DNA of 64,000 nucleotides from Sneathiella limimaris. Lineage in GTDB: Bacteria > Pseudomonadota > Alphaproteobacteria > Sneathiellales > Sneathiellaceae. The DNA lies in assembly GCF_012932565.1 (NCBI RefSeq), contig NZ_JABBYJ010000001.1, forward strand, positions 2,232,001 to 2,296,000. Direction: 5' to 3'. Position 1 is the first letter of the stretch, and each line of letters starts with the position of its first letter. The notes beneath the pieces were generated by a model, which had not been told where the DNA came from, searched no databases, and saw only the letters and a program-made list of their open reading frames with translations. A program made the translations under genes and the position numbers. Positions 52,487 through 63,066 of the stretch are shown here, piece by piece.

Positions 52487-53386
52487 ATGACCGATACTGT
52501 TGTGTCTTCCGCCTCCAAAGAGGTAATTATTGGTTTTGACCGGCCATTTGTAATCATTGGGGAGCGGATCAATCCAACGGGTCGGAAGTTGCTAGCTGAG
52601 GAAATGAAACAGGGTGACTATAGCCGTGTTCAATCTGATGCTTTGGCACAGGTGGCTGCTGGTGCCCAAATGCTGGATGTGAACGCTGGTATCCCACTGG
52701 CGGATGAGCCTAAAATGCTGGCGGAGGTTGTCCAGCTGGTTCAATCACTAACCGATGTTCCCCTGTCCATTGATAGTTCGATTGTTGCAGCACTGGAATC
52801 CGGTTTGTCAGTATATCAGGGTAAGGCGCTGGTGAATTCCGTCACAGGAGAAGAGGAACGTCTGGAGACGGTTTTACCACTTGTGAAAAAATACGGTGCC
52901 GCTGTTGTTGCTATTTCCAATGATGAAACTGGTATTTCTGAGGACCCAAATGTGAGGTTTGAGGTTGCCAAGAAAATTGTTGAACGCGCGCAAGATTATG
53001 GCATCCCGGCATCTGACGTTGTAGTTGATCCCTTGGTTATGCCGGTAGGAGCAATTAATGACGCAGGTGTTCAGGTACTTCGCTTGATCCGCAGATTGCG
53101 TGAGGAGTTGAAGGTTAATACGACCTGCGGTGCGTCCAACTTTAGTTTTGGACTGCCTAACCGTCATGGAATGAACGCGTCCTTTCTCTCCATGGCGATT
53201 GGCGCTGGAATGACTTCTGCTATTACCAATCCGCTGCATGAGCCTGAAATGCAGGCCGTCATGGGTGCAAATGTCGTTATGGGCGCTGATCCAAATTGTG
53301 TAAACTGGATTCAGAAATTCAGGGAGCCGGTAGCCGAAGGTGAGGGCGGTGGTCGTCGGGCCGGCCGGAGACGGCGTCGGGGATAA
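52487..53386 (+). CDS. DHPS-like methyltetrahydrofolate:corrinoid methyltransferase
   Basis: A 299-residue pterin-binding TIM barrel: FVIIGERINPTGRKLLAEEM, AGAQMLDVNAGIPLADEP, SIDSSIVAALESGL and NTTCGASNFSFGLPNR. This is the MtrH/AcsE/MtvA-type that exchanges methyl between THF and a corrinoid protein, not the sulfa-target FolP. The C-terminus is an added basic tail with seven Arg in the last 11 residues (GGRRAGRRRRRG). It is 6 bp before the reductive activator gene. Confidence 0.9.
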   Translation: MTDTVVSSASKEVIIGFDRPFVIIGERINPTGRKLLAEEMKQGDYSRVQSDALAQVAAGAQMLDVNAGIPLADEPKMLAEVVQLVQSLTDVPLSIDSSIVAALESGLSVYQGKALVNSVTGEEERLETVLPLVKKYGAAVVAISNDETGISEDPNVRFEVAKKIVERAQDYGIPASDVVVDPLVMPVGAINDAGVQVLRLIRRLREELKVNTTCGASNFSFGLPNRHGMNASFLSMAIGAGMTSAITNPLHEPEMQAVMGANVVMGADPNCVNWIQKFREPVAEGEGGGRRAGRRRRRG

Positions 53387-53392
53387 TCCGCG

Positions 53393-55429
53393 ATGAGTGG
53401 GGATCAAAAACATCAGGTCGTATTTTTGCCCTCCGGTAAGCGAGGGTATTTCGACTCTGGGACGCCATTGTTAGAGGCAGGGCGAAGCCTTGGGGTTGAT
53501 ATCGATAGCGTCTGCGGCGGACGCGGTATTTGTGGGCGATGTCAGGTAGATATTGTCGAAGGTCAGTTTGATAAGTTTGGGATCAAGAGCGCAGCAAGTG
53601 CACTTACCCCTATCTCAGAGAATGAAAAACGTTTTGACCAGCGACGCGGTTTGAAGCCAGGTCGTCGCTTGAGCTGTCACACGCGTATTCTGGAAGATGT
53701 CGTAATCGACGTACCTTCCACCAGTCAGGTGCACCGCCAGGTCATTGTCAAGACAGCGGATGATCGCAAAATCGAAATGGATCCGGCGATCCGCTTGCAT
53801 TATGTCAGTGTTGAAGAGCCGGACATGCATAACCCCACCGGTGATTTTGAGCGCCTTTCTGCTGCCTTGAAAGACCAATGGGGACTGGGTGATCTGGAGT
53901 GTGATTTGCGCACCCTTCAAAAACTGCAAAAATGTCTGCGAGAAGGGGACTGGAAAGTTACAGTTGCTATTCACCGCGAACTCAGGATTACAGAAATTTG
54001 GCCTGGTTTTCATGACAAGGCTTACGGGATTGCAGTTGATGTAGGATCGACGACTATTGCTTTGCATTTATGCGATTTATCTGCTGGAGCCGTCGTGGCG
54101 TCAGCTGGGATGATGAACCCGCAAATCCGTTATGGTGAGGATCTAATGAGCCGGGTTTCCTATGTGATGATGAACCCGGGGGGAGATGAAGCCCTTACCC
54201 AAACTGTACGTCAGGGTATTAATGAACTCTTGGCGGATGTCTGCGATCAAGCTGATGTAAACCCTGATACTATTTTGAACGGGGTAATGGTTGGAAACCC
54301 CATTATGCATCACCTTTTACTTGGGATTGATCCAACCGAACTTGGCGGTGCGCCCTTTGCTCTTTCAACAAACTCAGGATTGACATTGTGGGCGAGTGAG
54401 ATTGATCTCAATAGCAATCCCGATGGCCGTGTCTATTTCTTACCTTGTATTGCGGGACATGTTGGTGCGGATACAACAGCGGTTATTTTATCTGAAGCAC
54501 CCCATCTGCAGGAAAAAATTACATTGATAGTCGATGTAGGGACTAATGCGGAATTGGTGCTAGGAAACCGGGATAAGCTATTGGCAGCTTCATCTCCGAC
54601 AGGACCCGCATTTGAAGGCGCTCAAATTGCGTGCGGTCAACGAGCAACAGCGGGTGCTATTGAACGGGTGCGAATTGATCCCGTCACAAAGATTGCAAGA
54701 TTTAAAGTGATCGGATCTGATCTTTGGTCCGATGAAGAGGGGTTTGAAGAGGAAACCCGGCTATCAGGGGTTACGGGGATCTGCGGATCGGGAATTATTG
54801 AGGCACTGGCGGAAATGTATCTGGCTGGGATCCTCACCGAAGACGGCATTATTGATGGGCGCCACGCAGGAACCTGCTCACTCATTGAACCTGTTGATAG
54901 AACATTTGCTTATGTTCTTGTCCCAAATCAGCAGAATCCAATCCGGATTTATCAAACGGATGTTCGGGCTATTCAGCTGGCAAAGGCCGCCTTATATGCC
55001 GGAGCGAAGCTTTTGATGGACCGGTTAGGTGTAACAGAAGTCGATCGGGTGTTACTGACTGGTGCGTTCGGAAGTCATATTGATACACGTTATGCCATGA
55101 TACTTGGCATGATCCCAGATTGCGATTTGGAGGAGGTAAAGGCGGTCGGCAATGCTGCAGGGAACGGCGCCCGAATTGCACTGCTTAATCAAACAGCAAG
55201 GGATGAGGCAGAGCAGCTTGTTCGGCGTGTTGAAAAGGTCGAAACAGCTGTTGAACCAGCATTTCAGCAATATTTTGTGGATGCGATGGCTCTGCCTCAC
55301 AAACGGGATCCGTTTCCTCATTTGAGGAAGGTGATGGCTTTGCCAGAGCCCGCTCCAAAAGCGTCAGATGATCCAGCTGGCGGACGCCGAAGACGTCGAA
55401 ACCGACGTAGTCAATCGCTAACTGGCTAA
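53393..55429 (+). CDS. RamA-like reductive activator of corrinoid proteins (Fer2 plus ASKHA domain)
   Basis: A 678-residue protein. The N-terminal 2Fe-2S ferredoxin has C41, C47, C50 and C95 (VCGGRGICGRCQVD; GRRLSCHTR). A middle domain leads to an ASKHA ATPase of the DUF4445 type (IAVDVGSTTIALHL, DVGTNAELVLGN, VTGICGSGIIEALAEMYLAG, VLLTGAFGSHIDTRYA). These proteins re-reduce inactive Co(II) corrinoid with ATP. The C-terminus carries seven Arg in eight positions (GGRRRRRNRRSQ), parallel to the tails of the MttB-like and DHPS-like proteins. It converges on the GlxA-like gene with a 4-bp overlap of stops. Confidence 0.93.
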   Translation: MSGDQKHQVVFLPSGKRGYFDSGTPLLEAGRSLGVDIDSVCGGRGICGRCQVDIVEGQFDKFGIKSAASALTPISENEKRFDQRRGLKPGRRLSCHTRILEDVVIDVPSTSQVHRQVIVKTADDRKIEMDPAIRLHYVSVEEPDMHNPTGDFERLSAALKDQWGLGDLECDLRTLQKLQKCLREGDWKVTVAIHRELRITEIWPGFHDKAYGIAVDVGSTTIALHLCDLSAGAVVASAGMMNPQIRYGEDLMSRVSYVMMNPGGDEALTQTVRQGINELLADVCDQADVNPDTILNGVMVGNPIMHHLLLGIDPTELGGAPFALSTNSGLTLWASEIDLNSNPDGRVYFLPCIAGHVGADTTAVILSEAPHLQEKITLIVDVGTNAELVLGNRDKLLAASSPTGPAFEGAQIACGQRATAGAIERVRIDPVTKIARFKVIGSDLWSDEEGFEEETRLSGVTGICGSGIIEALAEMYLAGILTEDGIIDGRHAGTCSLIEPVDRTFAYVLVPNQQNPIRIYQTDVRAIQLAKAALYAGAKLLMDRLGVTEVDRVLLTGAFGSHIDTRYAMILGMIPDCDLEEVKAVGNAAGNGARIALLNQTARDEAEQLVRRVEKVETAVEPAFQQYFVDAMALPHKRDPFPHLRKVMALPEPAPKASDDPAGGRRRRRNRRSQSLTG

Positions 55430-56442
55430 CTGGCTGTTTTAACTTTGATCCGACGTTCCTCACTTGGGGTATGGCCAAAATGCTCCCGATGGCACTTAGA
55501 AAAGTGTGAGGCTGAGACGAAGCCACAGGCCAAAGCGACTTCAATGATAGGCAGGCTGGTCTGAGCGAGCAGGTAACGAGCTCGGTCCAGCCGAAGTTTC
55601 AGATAATAGCGGGTCGGTGAGTGATTGAGGTATTTCTGGAATAATCTCTCCAGTTGGCGAATGGAAAGGCCTACCTCTTTTGCAAGCTCTCCGCAACTAT
55701 AGGGTTCTTCAAGATTGCTTTCCATGCAGGTGATGGCGGCCAGCAATTTCGGATGGGCAATTCCAAGACGTGCCCGCAGTTCCATACGCTGGCGTTCACT
55801 ACCTTCACGGATCCGGTGGTGGATGAGTTGATCGGCAACGCCGAGTGCAACATCTTCACCATTATGAGCGGTTATGAGACTGAGGAACATATCTAATGAC
55901 GCCGTTCCCCCAGCGCAGGTCATCCTGTTTCGATCAATCTCAAAAAGCTCACTCGTAATGTCGAGATCCGGAAAATCTTCTTTAATGCCTGACGTATTTT
56001 CCCAGTGGATCGTGCATCTATATCCGTCCAGTAGCCCTGCCTTTGCGAGGATATAGGTTCCCGTACAAATTGATCCCACGTCCGCCCCGTAAGAGACTGC
56101 TTTTCGCAAGGCCGATTTCAACTCTGCTGTACAGTAATCACCTACGTTTAGGCCACCACAAATAATCAAGCAGTCGTGTTTTGTAATGTCAGATATGCTG
56201 CCGGAAACGGGGAATTCTAAGCCTGCGCTGCTAACTGCAGATTGCCCATCCAGAGAATAAAATTTCCAGCTGTATATTTTGCTGTCTAATTGCCTGTTGG
56301 TTAGGCGCAACGGCTCAATCGCTGAAATAAACGCTAAAGAGGAAAACTCCGGTATTAAGACAAAGCCAATCGTGTATTTAGCTTCTTCGGAATCGCTCAC
56401 ATTATTGTTGCTGTGAGGACCCCCAGCAAATTCCATCAACAT
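55426..56442 (-). CDS. GlxA-family AraC-type transcriptional regulator
   Basis: A 338-residue regulator: N-terminal DJ-1/PfpI-like domain (TIGFVLIPEFSSLAFISAIEPL, LIICGGLNVGD, GSICTGTYILAKAGLLDG) and a C-terminal AraC HTH (LAKEVGLSIRQLERLFQKYL; EVALACGFVSASHFSKCHRE). GlxA-type relatives such as GbdR and SouR activate betaine and sarcosine genes in Pseudomonas, so it is the likely regulator of the C1/sox region, an inference from context. It overlaps the ASKHA gene stop by 4 bp. Confidence 0.88.
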   Translation of the reverse strand: MLMEFAGGPHSNNNVSDSEEAKYTIGFVLIPEFSSLAFISAIEPLRLTNRQLDSKIYSWKFYSLDGQSAVSSAGLEFPVSGSISDITKHDCLIICGGLNVGDYCTAELKSALRKAVSYGADVGSICTGTYILAKAGLLDGYRCTIHWENTSGIKEDFPDLDITSELFEIDRNRMTCAGGTASLDMFLSLITAHNGEDVALGVADQLIHHRIREGSERQRMELRARLGIAHPKLLAAITCMESNLEEPYSCGELAKEVGLSIRQLERLFQKYLNHSPTRYYLKLRLDRARYLLAQTSLPIIEVALACGFVSASHFSKCHREHFGHTPSEERRIKVKTAS

Positions 56443-56501
56443 GGATGAAACGCTACTGTAACAATTCTATTTCAGCAACAAATTTTTGCAGCCTATTTCA
56501 A

Positions 56502-58196
56502 CTAGAATAAACCGATGATTTGTCCATTTTCGTCGATACCAATCTTATCTGCTGCAGGAACTCTTGGAAGCCCTGGCATTGTCATAATATCACCGCACAC
56601 GATCACAATAAATTCAGCGCCATTTGAAATGCGAGCTTCCCGGATTTGGACAGTATGTCCTGTCGGAGCTCCCTTTAAAGCAGGGTCAGTAGAAAAACTA
56701 TACTGAGTTTTGGCTATGCAGATGGGGTAGTGACCAAACCCGTTATCCTGCATCTCCTTAATTTGTCCCATAACCTTTTGATCTGCTACGATGTCATCAG
56801 CCCGGTACAGCTCAGTTGCGACGGTTTTAATTTTATCCCAAAGAGGAACATCATCCTGGTATATAAGGGAGATGGGTTTTGCTGGTTCATTGAGTTGTTC
56901 CGCAACGGCCATTGCCAGCTCTTCTGCGCCGGCACCCCCATTGCCCCAATGGTCAGACATAACTGCTCGCACACCAAGTTCACCACAAATCTGTTGCAGT
57001 GCCTCAATCTCTGCATCGGTGTCTGAGGAAAATTTATTTACAGCCACAATAACGGAAAGATTAAACTTCTTGAGGTTTTCAATATGCCTAACCAGATTTT
57101 GGGCGCCAGTTTCAACCGCAGACACATTTTCAGTGCCTAAGTCTTCTTTTGCTACGCCACCATGCATTTTTAAAGCGCGGATGGTTGCAACAACGACTGC
57201 TACTTCGGGGTTAAGCCCTGCTTTTCGGCACTTGATGTCGAGAAACTTTTCGGCTCCCAGGTCAGCACCAAAACCTGCTTCAGTAACGACATAATCCGCG
57301 AGCTTCAAAGCCGTTTTGGTTGCTAAGACCGAGTTGCAGCCATGAGCAATATTGGCAAACGGGCCGCCGTGAATAAAGGCAGGGTTATTTTCCAGAGTTT
57401 GGACCAGATTGGGTTGGAAAGCATCTTTCAGGAGTGCAGTCATAGCCCCTTGAGCATTTAGGTCGCGCGCATAAACTGGTTGTTTCTCACGAGTGTATCC
57501 TACAATGATGTTGCCAAGCCGCGCCTCCAGGTCTTTCAGGTCAGTTGCCAGGCAGAAAATTGCCATAACTTCAGAGGCTACCGTAATGTCAAAATGATCT
57601 TCACGGGGGAAGCCATTGGAAACACCACCCATTGAATTTACGATGTAACGTAATGCACGGTCATTCATATCAACGACACGGCGCCAACTAATCCGACGCT
57701 CATCAATACCGAGTGAGTTGCCCCAATAGATGTGATTGTCAATCATAGCTGCCAGCAGATTGTTAGCGACACCGATAGCATGAAAATCACCGGTGAAATG
57801 TAAGTTGATATCGGTCATTGGAACCACTTGTGCGTATCCGCCGCCTGCAGCTCCCCCCTTCATTCCAAAGCAGGGGCCCAGTGATGGCTCCCGCAGGCAG
57901 ATCATGGTTTTCTTTCCGATGCGATTAAGTGCGTCACCAAGACCGACAGTTGTTGTAGTTTTCCCTTCGCCGGCGGGGGTTGGTGTCATAGCTGTAACCA
58001 GAATGAGTTTTCCGTCAGGTCGATCTTGCAGCTTATTGATATAGTCGAGAGAGACTTTGGCCTTGTAATGGCCATATGGTTCCAGATTTTCAGCCTCAAT
58101 CCCCAAACGATCTTCTGCAATTTTCAGGATCTTTTCCATATTTGCAGCATTTGCGATTTCAATATCACTTTTTGGGTTCAAGTGTTGATCGGTCAT
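56502..58196 (-). CDS. fhs: Formate-tetrahydrofolate ligase
   Basis: About 564 residues. The ATP/formyl-phosphate motif [16 protein letters not shown] and family segments [18 protein letters not shown] and [14 protein letters not shown] are intact, as is the C-terminal [14 protein letters not shown]. The ATG at 58196 has GAGG 9 bases upstream and gives family length; an upstream ATG at 58211 exists. In this context it can run in reverse, releasing formate with ATP gain from formyl-THF, or supply formyl-THF. It sits between the GlxA-type regulator and soxB. Confidence 0.96.
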   Translation of the reverse strand: MTDQHLNPKSDIEIANAANMEKILKIAEDRLGIEAENLEPYGHYKAKVSLDYINKLQDRPDGKLILVTAMTPTPAGEGKTTTTVGLGDALNRIGKKTMICLREPSLGPCFGMKGGAAGGGYAQVVPMTDINLHFTGDFHAIGVANNLLAAMIDNHIYWGNSLGIDERRISWRRVVDMNDRALRYIVNSMGGVSNGFPREDHFDITVASEVMAIFCLATDLKDLEARLGNIIVGYTREKQPVYARDLNAQGAMTALLKDAFQPNLVQTLENNPAFIHGGPFANIAHGCNSVLATKTALKLADYVVTEAGFGADLGAEKFLDIKCRKAGLNPEVAVVVATIRALKMHGGVAKEDLGTENVSAVETGAQNLVRHIENLKKFNLSVIVAVNKFSSDTDAEIEALQQICGELGVRAVMSDHWGNGGAGAEELAMAVAEQLNEPAKPISLIYQDDVPLWDKIKTVATELYRADDIVADQKVMGQIKEMQDNGFGHYPICIAKTQYSFSTDPALKGAPTGHTVQIREARISNGAEFIVIVCGDIMTMPGLPRVPAADKIGIDENGQIIGLF

Positions 58197-58394
58197 AAAA
58201 TAAGGCCTCATTTAGTGGCGGAACTTATCCCTTGGATCAGGATAGATTATAAAACTGTAATTTACGTATTTTGGGTTTGCGGATGGCTTGGAGGCTGTTC
58301 GCGATGCGACACTAAATCTTCTGGCTCCGTATTCTCAAGAAAAATTTTACGCGCAAAATTTGGAATGTCGTTTTTAATTCATTAGATGACAGTT

Positions 58395-58420
58395 TGGAGC
58401 CGAAAATTCGGATCACTCCA
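58395..58420. promoter_or_regulatory. Nested inverted repeat upstream of soxB
   Basis: TGGAG-CCGAA-AA-TTCGG-ATCA-CTCCA: inner 5-bp arms around AA and outer 5-bp arms with a 4-base asymmetry. It lies 67 bp before soxB in the divergent fhs/soxB region and may be an operator for the GlxA-type regulator or an RNA hairpin. Confidence 0.45.
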
Positions 58421-58486
58421 TGGCAGTCTCAGACAAAGCATGTTAGGTTGCTCCGTATAAACAGGGATTTAGTCGAGAAGGGGTCG

Positions 58487-59737
58487 ATGAGCAAATACTC
58501 CATATTCACCATTGCCCGAAATGCGCTCAGTCATCATAAAAATTGGCCACGTCAATGGCGTAGTCCTGAGCCTCAGAAGGAATATGATGTCATCATTGTT
58601 GGCGGCGGAGGACATGGTCTCGCTACAGCATATTATCTGGCAAAAGAACATGGCCTGACCAATGTGGCCGTTTTGGAAAAAGGATGGCTTGGTGGCGGGA
58701 ATACGGCGCGAAATACCACCATTGTCCGTTCAAACTACCTGTGGGATGAAAGTGCCGCTATTTACGAGAAGTCGCTGCAGCTTTGGGAAGGCCTCTCTCA
58801 AGACATCAATTATAATGTAATGTTGAGCCAGCGCGGGGTCTTGAACCTCGCTCATAGCCTATCGGATGTGCGTGAAGGCGTCCGGCGTGTCAATGCAAAC
58901 CGGTTAAATGGGGTTGATGCAGAATGGCTTGATGCTGAGGGGGTAAAGGAGTTTTGCCCAATCATAAATATTTCCAACAAAGCGCGCCATCCGGTACTTG
59001 GGGCTACTTTGCAAAGACGGGGCGGTGTTGCCCGGCATGATAGCGTAGCTTGGGGTTTTGCTAGGGCGGCAGATGCCTGTGGTGTTGATATTATTCAAAA
59101 TTGCGAAGTGACGGGTATTCGCCGGGAAGGTTCTAAAGTTGTAGGGGTTGAAACAACTAAAGGATTTATTGGGGCGAAGAAAGTCGGTCTTGTAGCCGCT
59201 GGTCACAGCTCAACGCTTGCTGCGATGGCTGATGTTCGGTTGCCAATTGACAGTCACCCTCTTCAGGCTTTGGTCTCAGAACCCATTAAGCCCGTGATTG
59301 ATTGCGTTGTGATGTCAGGCGCTGTTCATGTTTATGTCAGTCAGTCTGATAAGGGGGAGCTGGTTATGGGGGCGGGGATTGACGCCTTTAACTCCTACGG
59401 TCAGCGAGGTAGTTTTCAGGTGATCGAGCATCAACTCGGCGCTTGTCTTGAGCTTTTCCCAATTTTCAGCCGCGTTCGCATGATGCGAAGCTGGGGCGGT
59501 ATTGTGGATACTTGCCCCGATGCCTCACCCATCATCGGGAAAACTCCGGTTGAGGGGCTATACATCAATGCGGGTTGGGGCACTGGCGGCTTCAAGGCGA
59601 CACCCGGCTCAGGCTGGTGCTTTGCACATACCTTAGCCAACGAAAATCCTCATCCGCTTAACGCGCCTTTCAGCCTTGAACGGTTTACAACAGGCGCCTT
59701 GATTGACGAACATGGCGCTGCAGGCGTCGCCCATTAA
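58487..59737 (+). CDS. soxB: Sarcosine oxidase subunit beta
   Basis: About 416 residues. The DAO-type FAD domain begins [20 protein letters not shown], with [20 protein letters not shown] (covalent-FMN/flavin region of SoxB) and a C-terminal [15 protein letters not shown]. It is the sarcosine-oxidising subunit of the heterotetrameric oxidase. The ATG at 58487 has GAAGGGG just upstream; the longer frame from 58394 would start within the palindrome region. It begins the soxBDAG operon. Confidence 0.96.
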   Translation: MSKYSIFTIARNALSHHKNWPRQWRSPEPQKEYDVIIVGGGGHGLATAYYLAKEHGLTNVAVLEKGWLGGGNTARNTTIVRSNYLWDESAAIYEKSLQLWEGLSQDINYNVMLSQRGVLNLAHSLSDVREGVRRVNANRLNGVDAEWLDAEGVKEFCPIINISNKARHPVLGATLQRRGGVARHDSVAWGFARAADACGVDIIQNCEVTGIRREGSKVVGVETTKGFIGAKKVGLVAAGHSSTLAAMADVRLPIDSHPLQALVSEPIKPVIDCVVMSGAVHVYVSQSDKGELVMGAGIDAFNSYGQRGSFQVIEHQLGACLELFPIFSRVRMMRSWGGIVDTCPDASPIIGKTPVEGLYINAGWGTGGFKATPGSGWCFAHTLANENPHPLNAPFSLERFTTGALIDEHGAAGVAH

Positions 59738-59749
59738 TAGGAGGCTTTG

Positions 59750-60046
59750 ATGTTATTGATCCCTTGCCCCTGGTGTGGCGACCGGCATGAAACAGAATTT
59801 CGCTACGGTGGAGAGGCCCATATTGCCAGGCCCGAAAAACCGGCTGATCTCAGTGATACAGAATGGGGAGATTTCCTGTTTATGCGAACAAACACAAAAG
59901 GTGTGTTTGCGGAACGCTGGTATCATTCTCACGGATGCCGCCAGTGGTTTAATGTGCTTCGCCATACAGTTAGCCATGAAATTCTCGCTGTTTACAAAAT
60001 GGGTGAAAAAAGACCTCAGCTTAAAAAGACGGAGGCAAACTCATGA
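59750..60046 (+). CDS. soxD: Sarcosine oxidase subunit delta
   Basis: A 98-residue subunit with the zinc ligands in LIPCPWCGDRHETEF (Cys6, Cys9) and SHGCRQWFN (His, Cys). A strong AGGAGG site precedes the ATG at 59750. It overlaps soxA by 4 bp (ATGA). It is the structural zinc subunit of heterotetrameric sarcosine oxidase. Confidence 0.95.
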   Translation: MLLIPCPWCGDRHETEFRYGGEAHIARPEKPADLSDTEWGDFLFMRTNTKGVFAERWYHSHGCRQWFNVLRHTVSHEILAVYKMGEKRPQLKKTEANS

Positions 60047-63000
60047 GCGCAGAGTTTCGTCAAGAAGGCGGCATTGCCCTTAATCGAGAAAAAGTTATCT
60101 CCTTCACGTTTAACGGGGTGGCCTATCAAGGGTATGAAGGCGATACACTGGCGTCCGCTCTGATGGCAAATGGGGTGCATTTTATTGGGCGCAGTTTCAA
60201 GTATCATCGTCCTCGCGGGATTGTAGCCGCGGGTGCTGAAGATCCTCATACTCTTGTCCAATTGGAAGAGGGCAGTCATACACAGCCAAACCTAAGGGCG
60301 ACGCAAGTTGAACTTTATGATGGACTTAAGGCAAGTAGCGTAAATGTTTGGCCAGGCTTGGAAAATGACATCAGTGCGATAAATGGTCATTTTGCAAAAA
60401 TCATGACGGCGGGCTTTTATAATAAGACCTTTATGTGGCCGAAATCCTTCTGGATGAAACTGTATGAGCCCATCATTCGGCGGGCCGCAGGATGGGGAAA
60501 AGCGCCGACCAGCAGTGACCCAGATATCTATGATCAGATGCATGATCATCCGGATGTCTTGGTTGTGGGTGCCGGGCCTGCAGGATTGACCGCAGCTTTG
60601 ACGGCAGCAAAAGCAGGGGCCAGGGTCGTACTGGTCGATGAGAACCCTGCAGTAGGCGGTAGTCTCCGTCATATGGATCGGATGATTGATGGGGTGCCAT
60701 CAAGTGAGTGGATCCAGAATATGCGTGAAGAGCTATTAGCCCATCCAGAGGTAAAGATTCTGACGCGGACGACGCTTTTTGGGTATTACGATCACAATTA
60801 CCTGGTAGCTGTGGAGCAAAAAACAGATCATCTGCCCGTAAATATGAGAGCGGGAAAGCCTCGACAACGGGTTTGGCATTTCAGGGCCAAGCAAGTAGTT
60901 CTTGCAACCGGTGCGCATGAAAGGCCTTTGGTCTTTGCTGATAACGATCGGCCGGGGATTATGCTAGCTGGAAGCGTACAGGCTTACTTGAAACGATATG
61001 GTGTTCTCCCCGGGCGGAAAGCTGTTTTCTTCACCAATAACGATAGTGCCTATGAGCCAGCAACGCTGCTGAAGCAAGCAGGAACCAACTCTGTGACGGT
61101 TATTGATGTTCGAAAATGCAGCGGCAGCGAGTTGGTCAAAAAGGCGCGGGACGCTGGGGTGGAAGTTCTTGAAGGGTATGCCATCGTTGCGACTGCCGGT
61201 AAGAAACGGGTTTCATCCGTGACTGTGAAAGCTTTTGATGTGGAAACCGGCAACCTGTCAGGATCAACGAAACAAATCTCCTGTGATTTAGTCGCTATGT
61301 CAGGGGGGTGGAGCCCAGTTGTTCATCTCTTTAGTCAGTCGCAAGGAAAACTTTCCTATGACGAAAAGCGGCTTTGTTTTGTGCCGCATAAAGTTGTTCA
61401 AAATCAACATCTTGCAGGCTCTTGTGTCGGTGACTTTTCAACGTCAGAATGTATTGCAAACGGATATCATGCTGGCCGGGCAGCCGTTTCCGAGGCAGGT
61501 TTTGAAGTTGATGAGATCCATGATATTCCGTCAGTTGAGGAACCCTCCTTTGGAGATGCGGTTGCCTGCTGGTTGGTGCCTGGTAAATCAAGCATAGGTG
61601 TAGGAAAGGCCAAGCATTTCGTTGATTTTCAAAATGACACGGCTGCTTCAGACATCTACCTTGCCATTCGGGAGGGGTTTGAGAGTTCTGAGCATGTTAA
61701 GCGCTACACATTAACGGGCTTTGGAACTGATCAAGGAAAAACTTCAAATATCAATGCACTAGGTATCATATCTAATATTTTAAATAAGCCATTGGGTGAT
61801 GTTGGAACAACCACGTTTAGGCCGCCTTACACGCCTGTTGCCTATGGTGCCCTTGCAGGTCGGAACTTGAAAGAATGGTCAGATCCTATTCGAGTGACTG
61901 CCATTCATGATTGGCACGTTCAGCATGGCGCCTTGTTTGAAAATGTCGGTCAATGGCATCGCCCCTGGTATTACCCTCAAGACGGGGAGAGTATGCAGGA
62001 CAGCTTGAACCGGGAATGTCTCGCAGTTCGAAATGGCGTTGGCGTACTGGATGCATCGACACTTGGCAAGATTGATATTAAAGGCCCGGACGCTGCAGAA
62101 TTCTTGAACCGGATTTATACGAACAGTTGGTCCAAACTTGGTGTTGGTCGGGTTCGTTATGGTTTGATGTGTCATGAAGACGGTATGGTTTTTGATGACG
62201 GCACAACAGCGCGTCTGGCAGATGATCATTTCCTAATGACAACAACGACAGGGAATGCTGCCGTCGTCCTGGATTGGCTGGAAGAATACTTGCAAACTGA
62301 GTGGCCTGAACTCGATGTTTACTGCACTTCAGTGACTGAGCAATGGGCCACGGTTTCTATTGCGGGACCGAAAGCGCGCAAGCTTTTGAAGAAATTGACG
62401 CCTGATCTGGATTTATCGCCAGAAGACTTTCCGTTTATGTCCTTTAAGGAAACCGAGATTGATGGCATTCCAGCGAGGGTTTTCCGGATCAGTTTTACTG
62501 GAGAGCTCTCCTTTGAGATTAATGTTCCCTGGCATGCTGGCCGTAAAATGTGGGATTTGGTCATGGATGCCGGCGAAGAATATGGGATAACGCCCTATGG
62601 CACAGAGACTATGCATATCCTTCGGGCTGAGAAGGGTTTCATCATTGTTGGGCAGGAAACGGATATGACAATGACACCCTATGATTTGGGCATGTCATGG
62701 ATTGTTTCCAAACTCAAAGATGACTTTATCGGAAAACGCTCCTATTCCCGTTCAGATACGGCCCGAAAAGATCGTAAGCAACTGGTTGGGTTGTTGACCG
62801 AAAATCCGCATGATGTCCTGCCTGAAGGTGCGCAGCTTGTTTTCGATCCCTATGTTCCCAAGCCCATGCCCATGGTTGGTCATGTGACTTCCAGCTATTA
62901 CAGCGCAACATTAGGACGTTCAATTGCTTTGGCCGTTGTCAGAGGCGGGCATGAGAAAGAAGGGGAGTTGGTCTTTGCGCCACTTGAAAATACAACGATA

Positions 63001-63066
63001 GCGGCGAAGATTGTATCCCCTGTATTTTATGACCCGGAAGGAGAGAAGCAAGATGGCGAGGTTTGA
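60043..63066 (+). CDS. soxA: Sarcosine oxidase subunit alpha
   Basis: A 1007-residue subunit: N-terminal Fer2_4-like domain (FTFNGVAYQGYEGDTLASAL), NAD-binding Rossmann domain (VLVVGAGPAGLTAALTAAKAG), a second nucleotide site, and a C-terminal GcvT module (GVGVLDASTLGKIDIKGP; GELSFEINVPWHAGRKMW) that binds tetrahydrofolate. It channels the methylene from sarcosine to 5,10-methylene-THF. Length is typical. Confidence 0.96.
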   Translation: MSAEFRQEGGIALNREKVISFTFNGVAYQGYEGDTLASALMANGVHFIGRSFKYHRPRGIVAAGAEDPHTLVQLEEGSHTQPNLRATQVELYDGLKASSVNVWPGLENDISAINGHFAKIMTAGFYNKTFMWPKSFWMKLYEPIIRRAAGWGKAPTSSDPDIYDQMHDHPDVLVVGAGPAGLTAALTAAKAGARVVLVDENPAVGGSLRHMDRMIDGVPSSEWIQNMREELLAHPEVKILTRTTLFGYYDHNYLVAVEQKTDHLPVNMRAGKPRQRVWHFRAKQVVLATGAHERPLVFADNDRPGIMLAGSVQAYLKRYGVLPGRKAVFFTNNDSAYEPATLLKQAGTNSVTVIDVRKCSGSELVKKARDAGVEVLEGYAIVATAGKKRVSSVTVKAFDVETGNLSGSTKQISCDLVAMSGGWSPVVHLFSQSQGKLSYDEKRLCFVPHKVVQNQHLAGSCVGDFSTSECIANGYHAGRAAVSEAGFEVDEIHDIPSVEEPSFGDAVACWLVPGKSSIGVGKAKHFVDFQNDTAASDIYLAIREGFESSEHVKRYTLTGFGTDQGKTSNINALGIISNILNKPLGDVGTTTFRPPYTPVAYGALAGRNLKEWSDPIRVTAIHDWHVQHGALFENVGQWHRPWYYPQDGESMQDSLNRECLAVRNGVGVLDASTLGKIDIKGPDAAEFLNRIYTNSWSKLGVGRVRYGLMCHEDGMVFDDGTTARLADDHFLMTTTTGNAAVVLDWLEEYLQTEWPELDVYCTSVTEQWATVSIAGPKARKLLKKLTPDLDLSPEDFPFMSFKETEIDGIPARVFRISFTGELSFEINVPWHAGRKMWDLVMDAGEEYGITPYGTETMHILRAEKGFIIVGQETDMTMTPYDLGMSWIVSKLKDDFIGKRSYSRSDTARKDRKQLVGLLTENPHDVLPEGAQLVFDPYVPKPMPMVGHVTSSYYSATLGRSIALAVVRGGHEKEGELVFAPLENTTIAAKIVSPVFYDPEGEKQDGEV

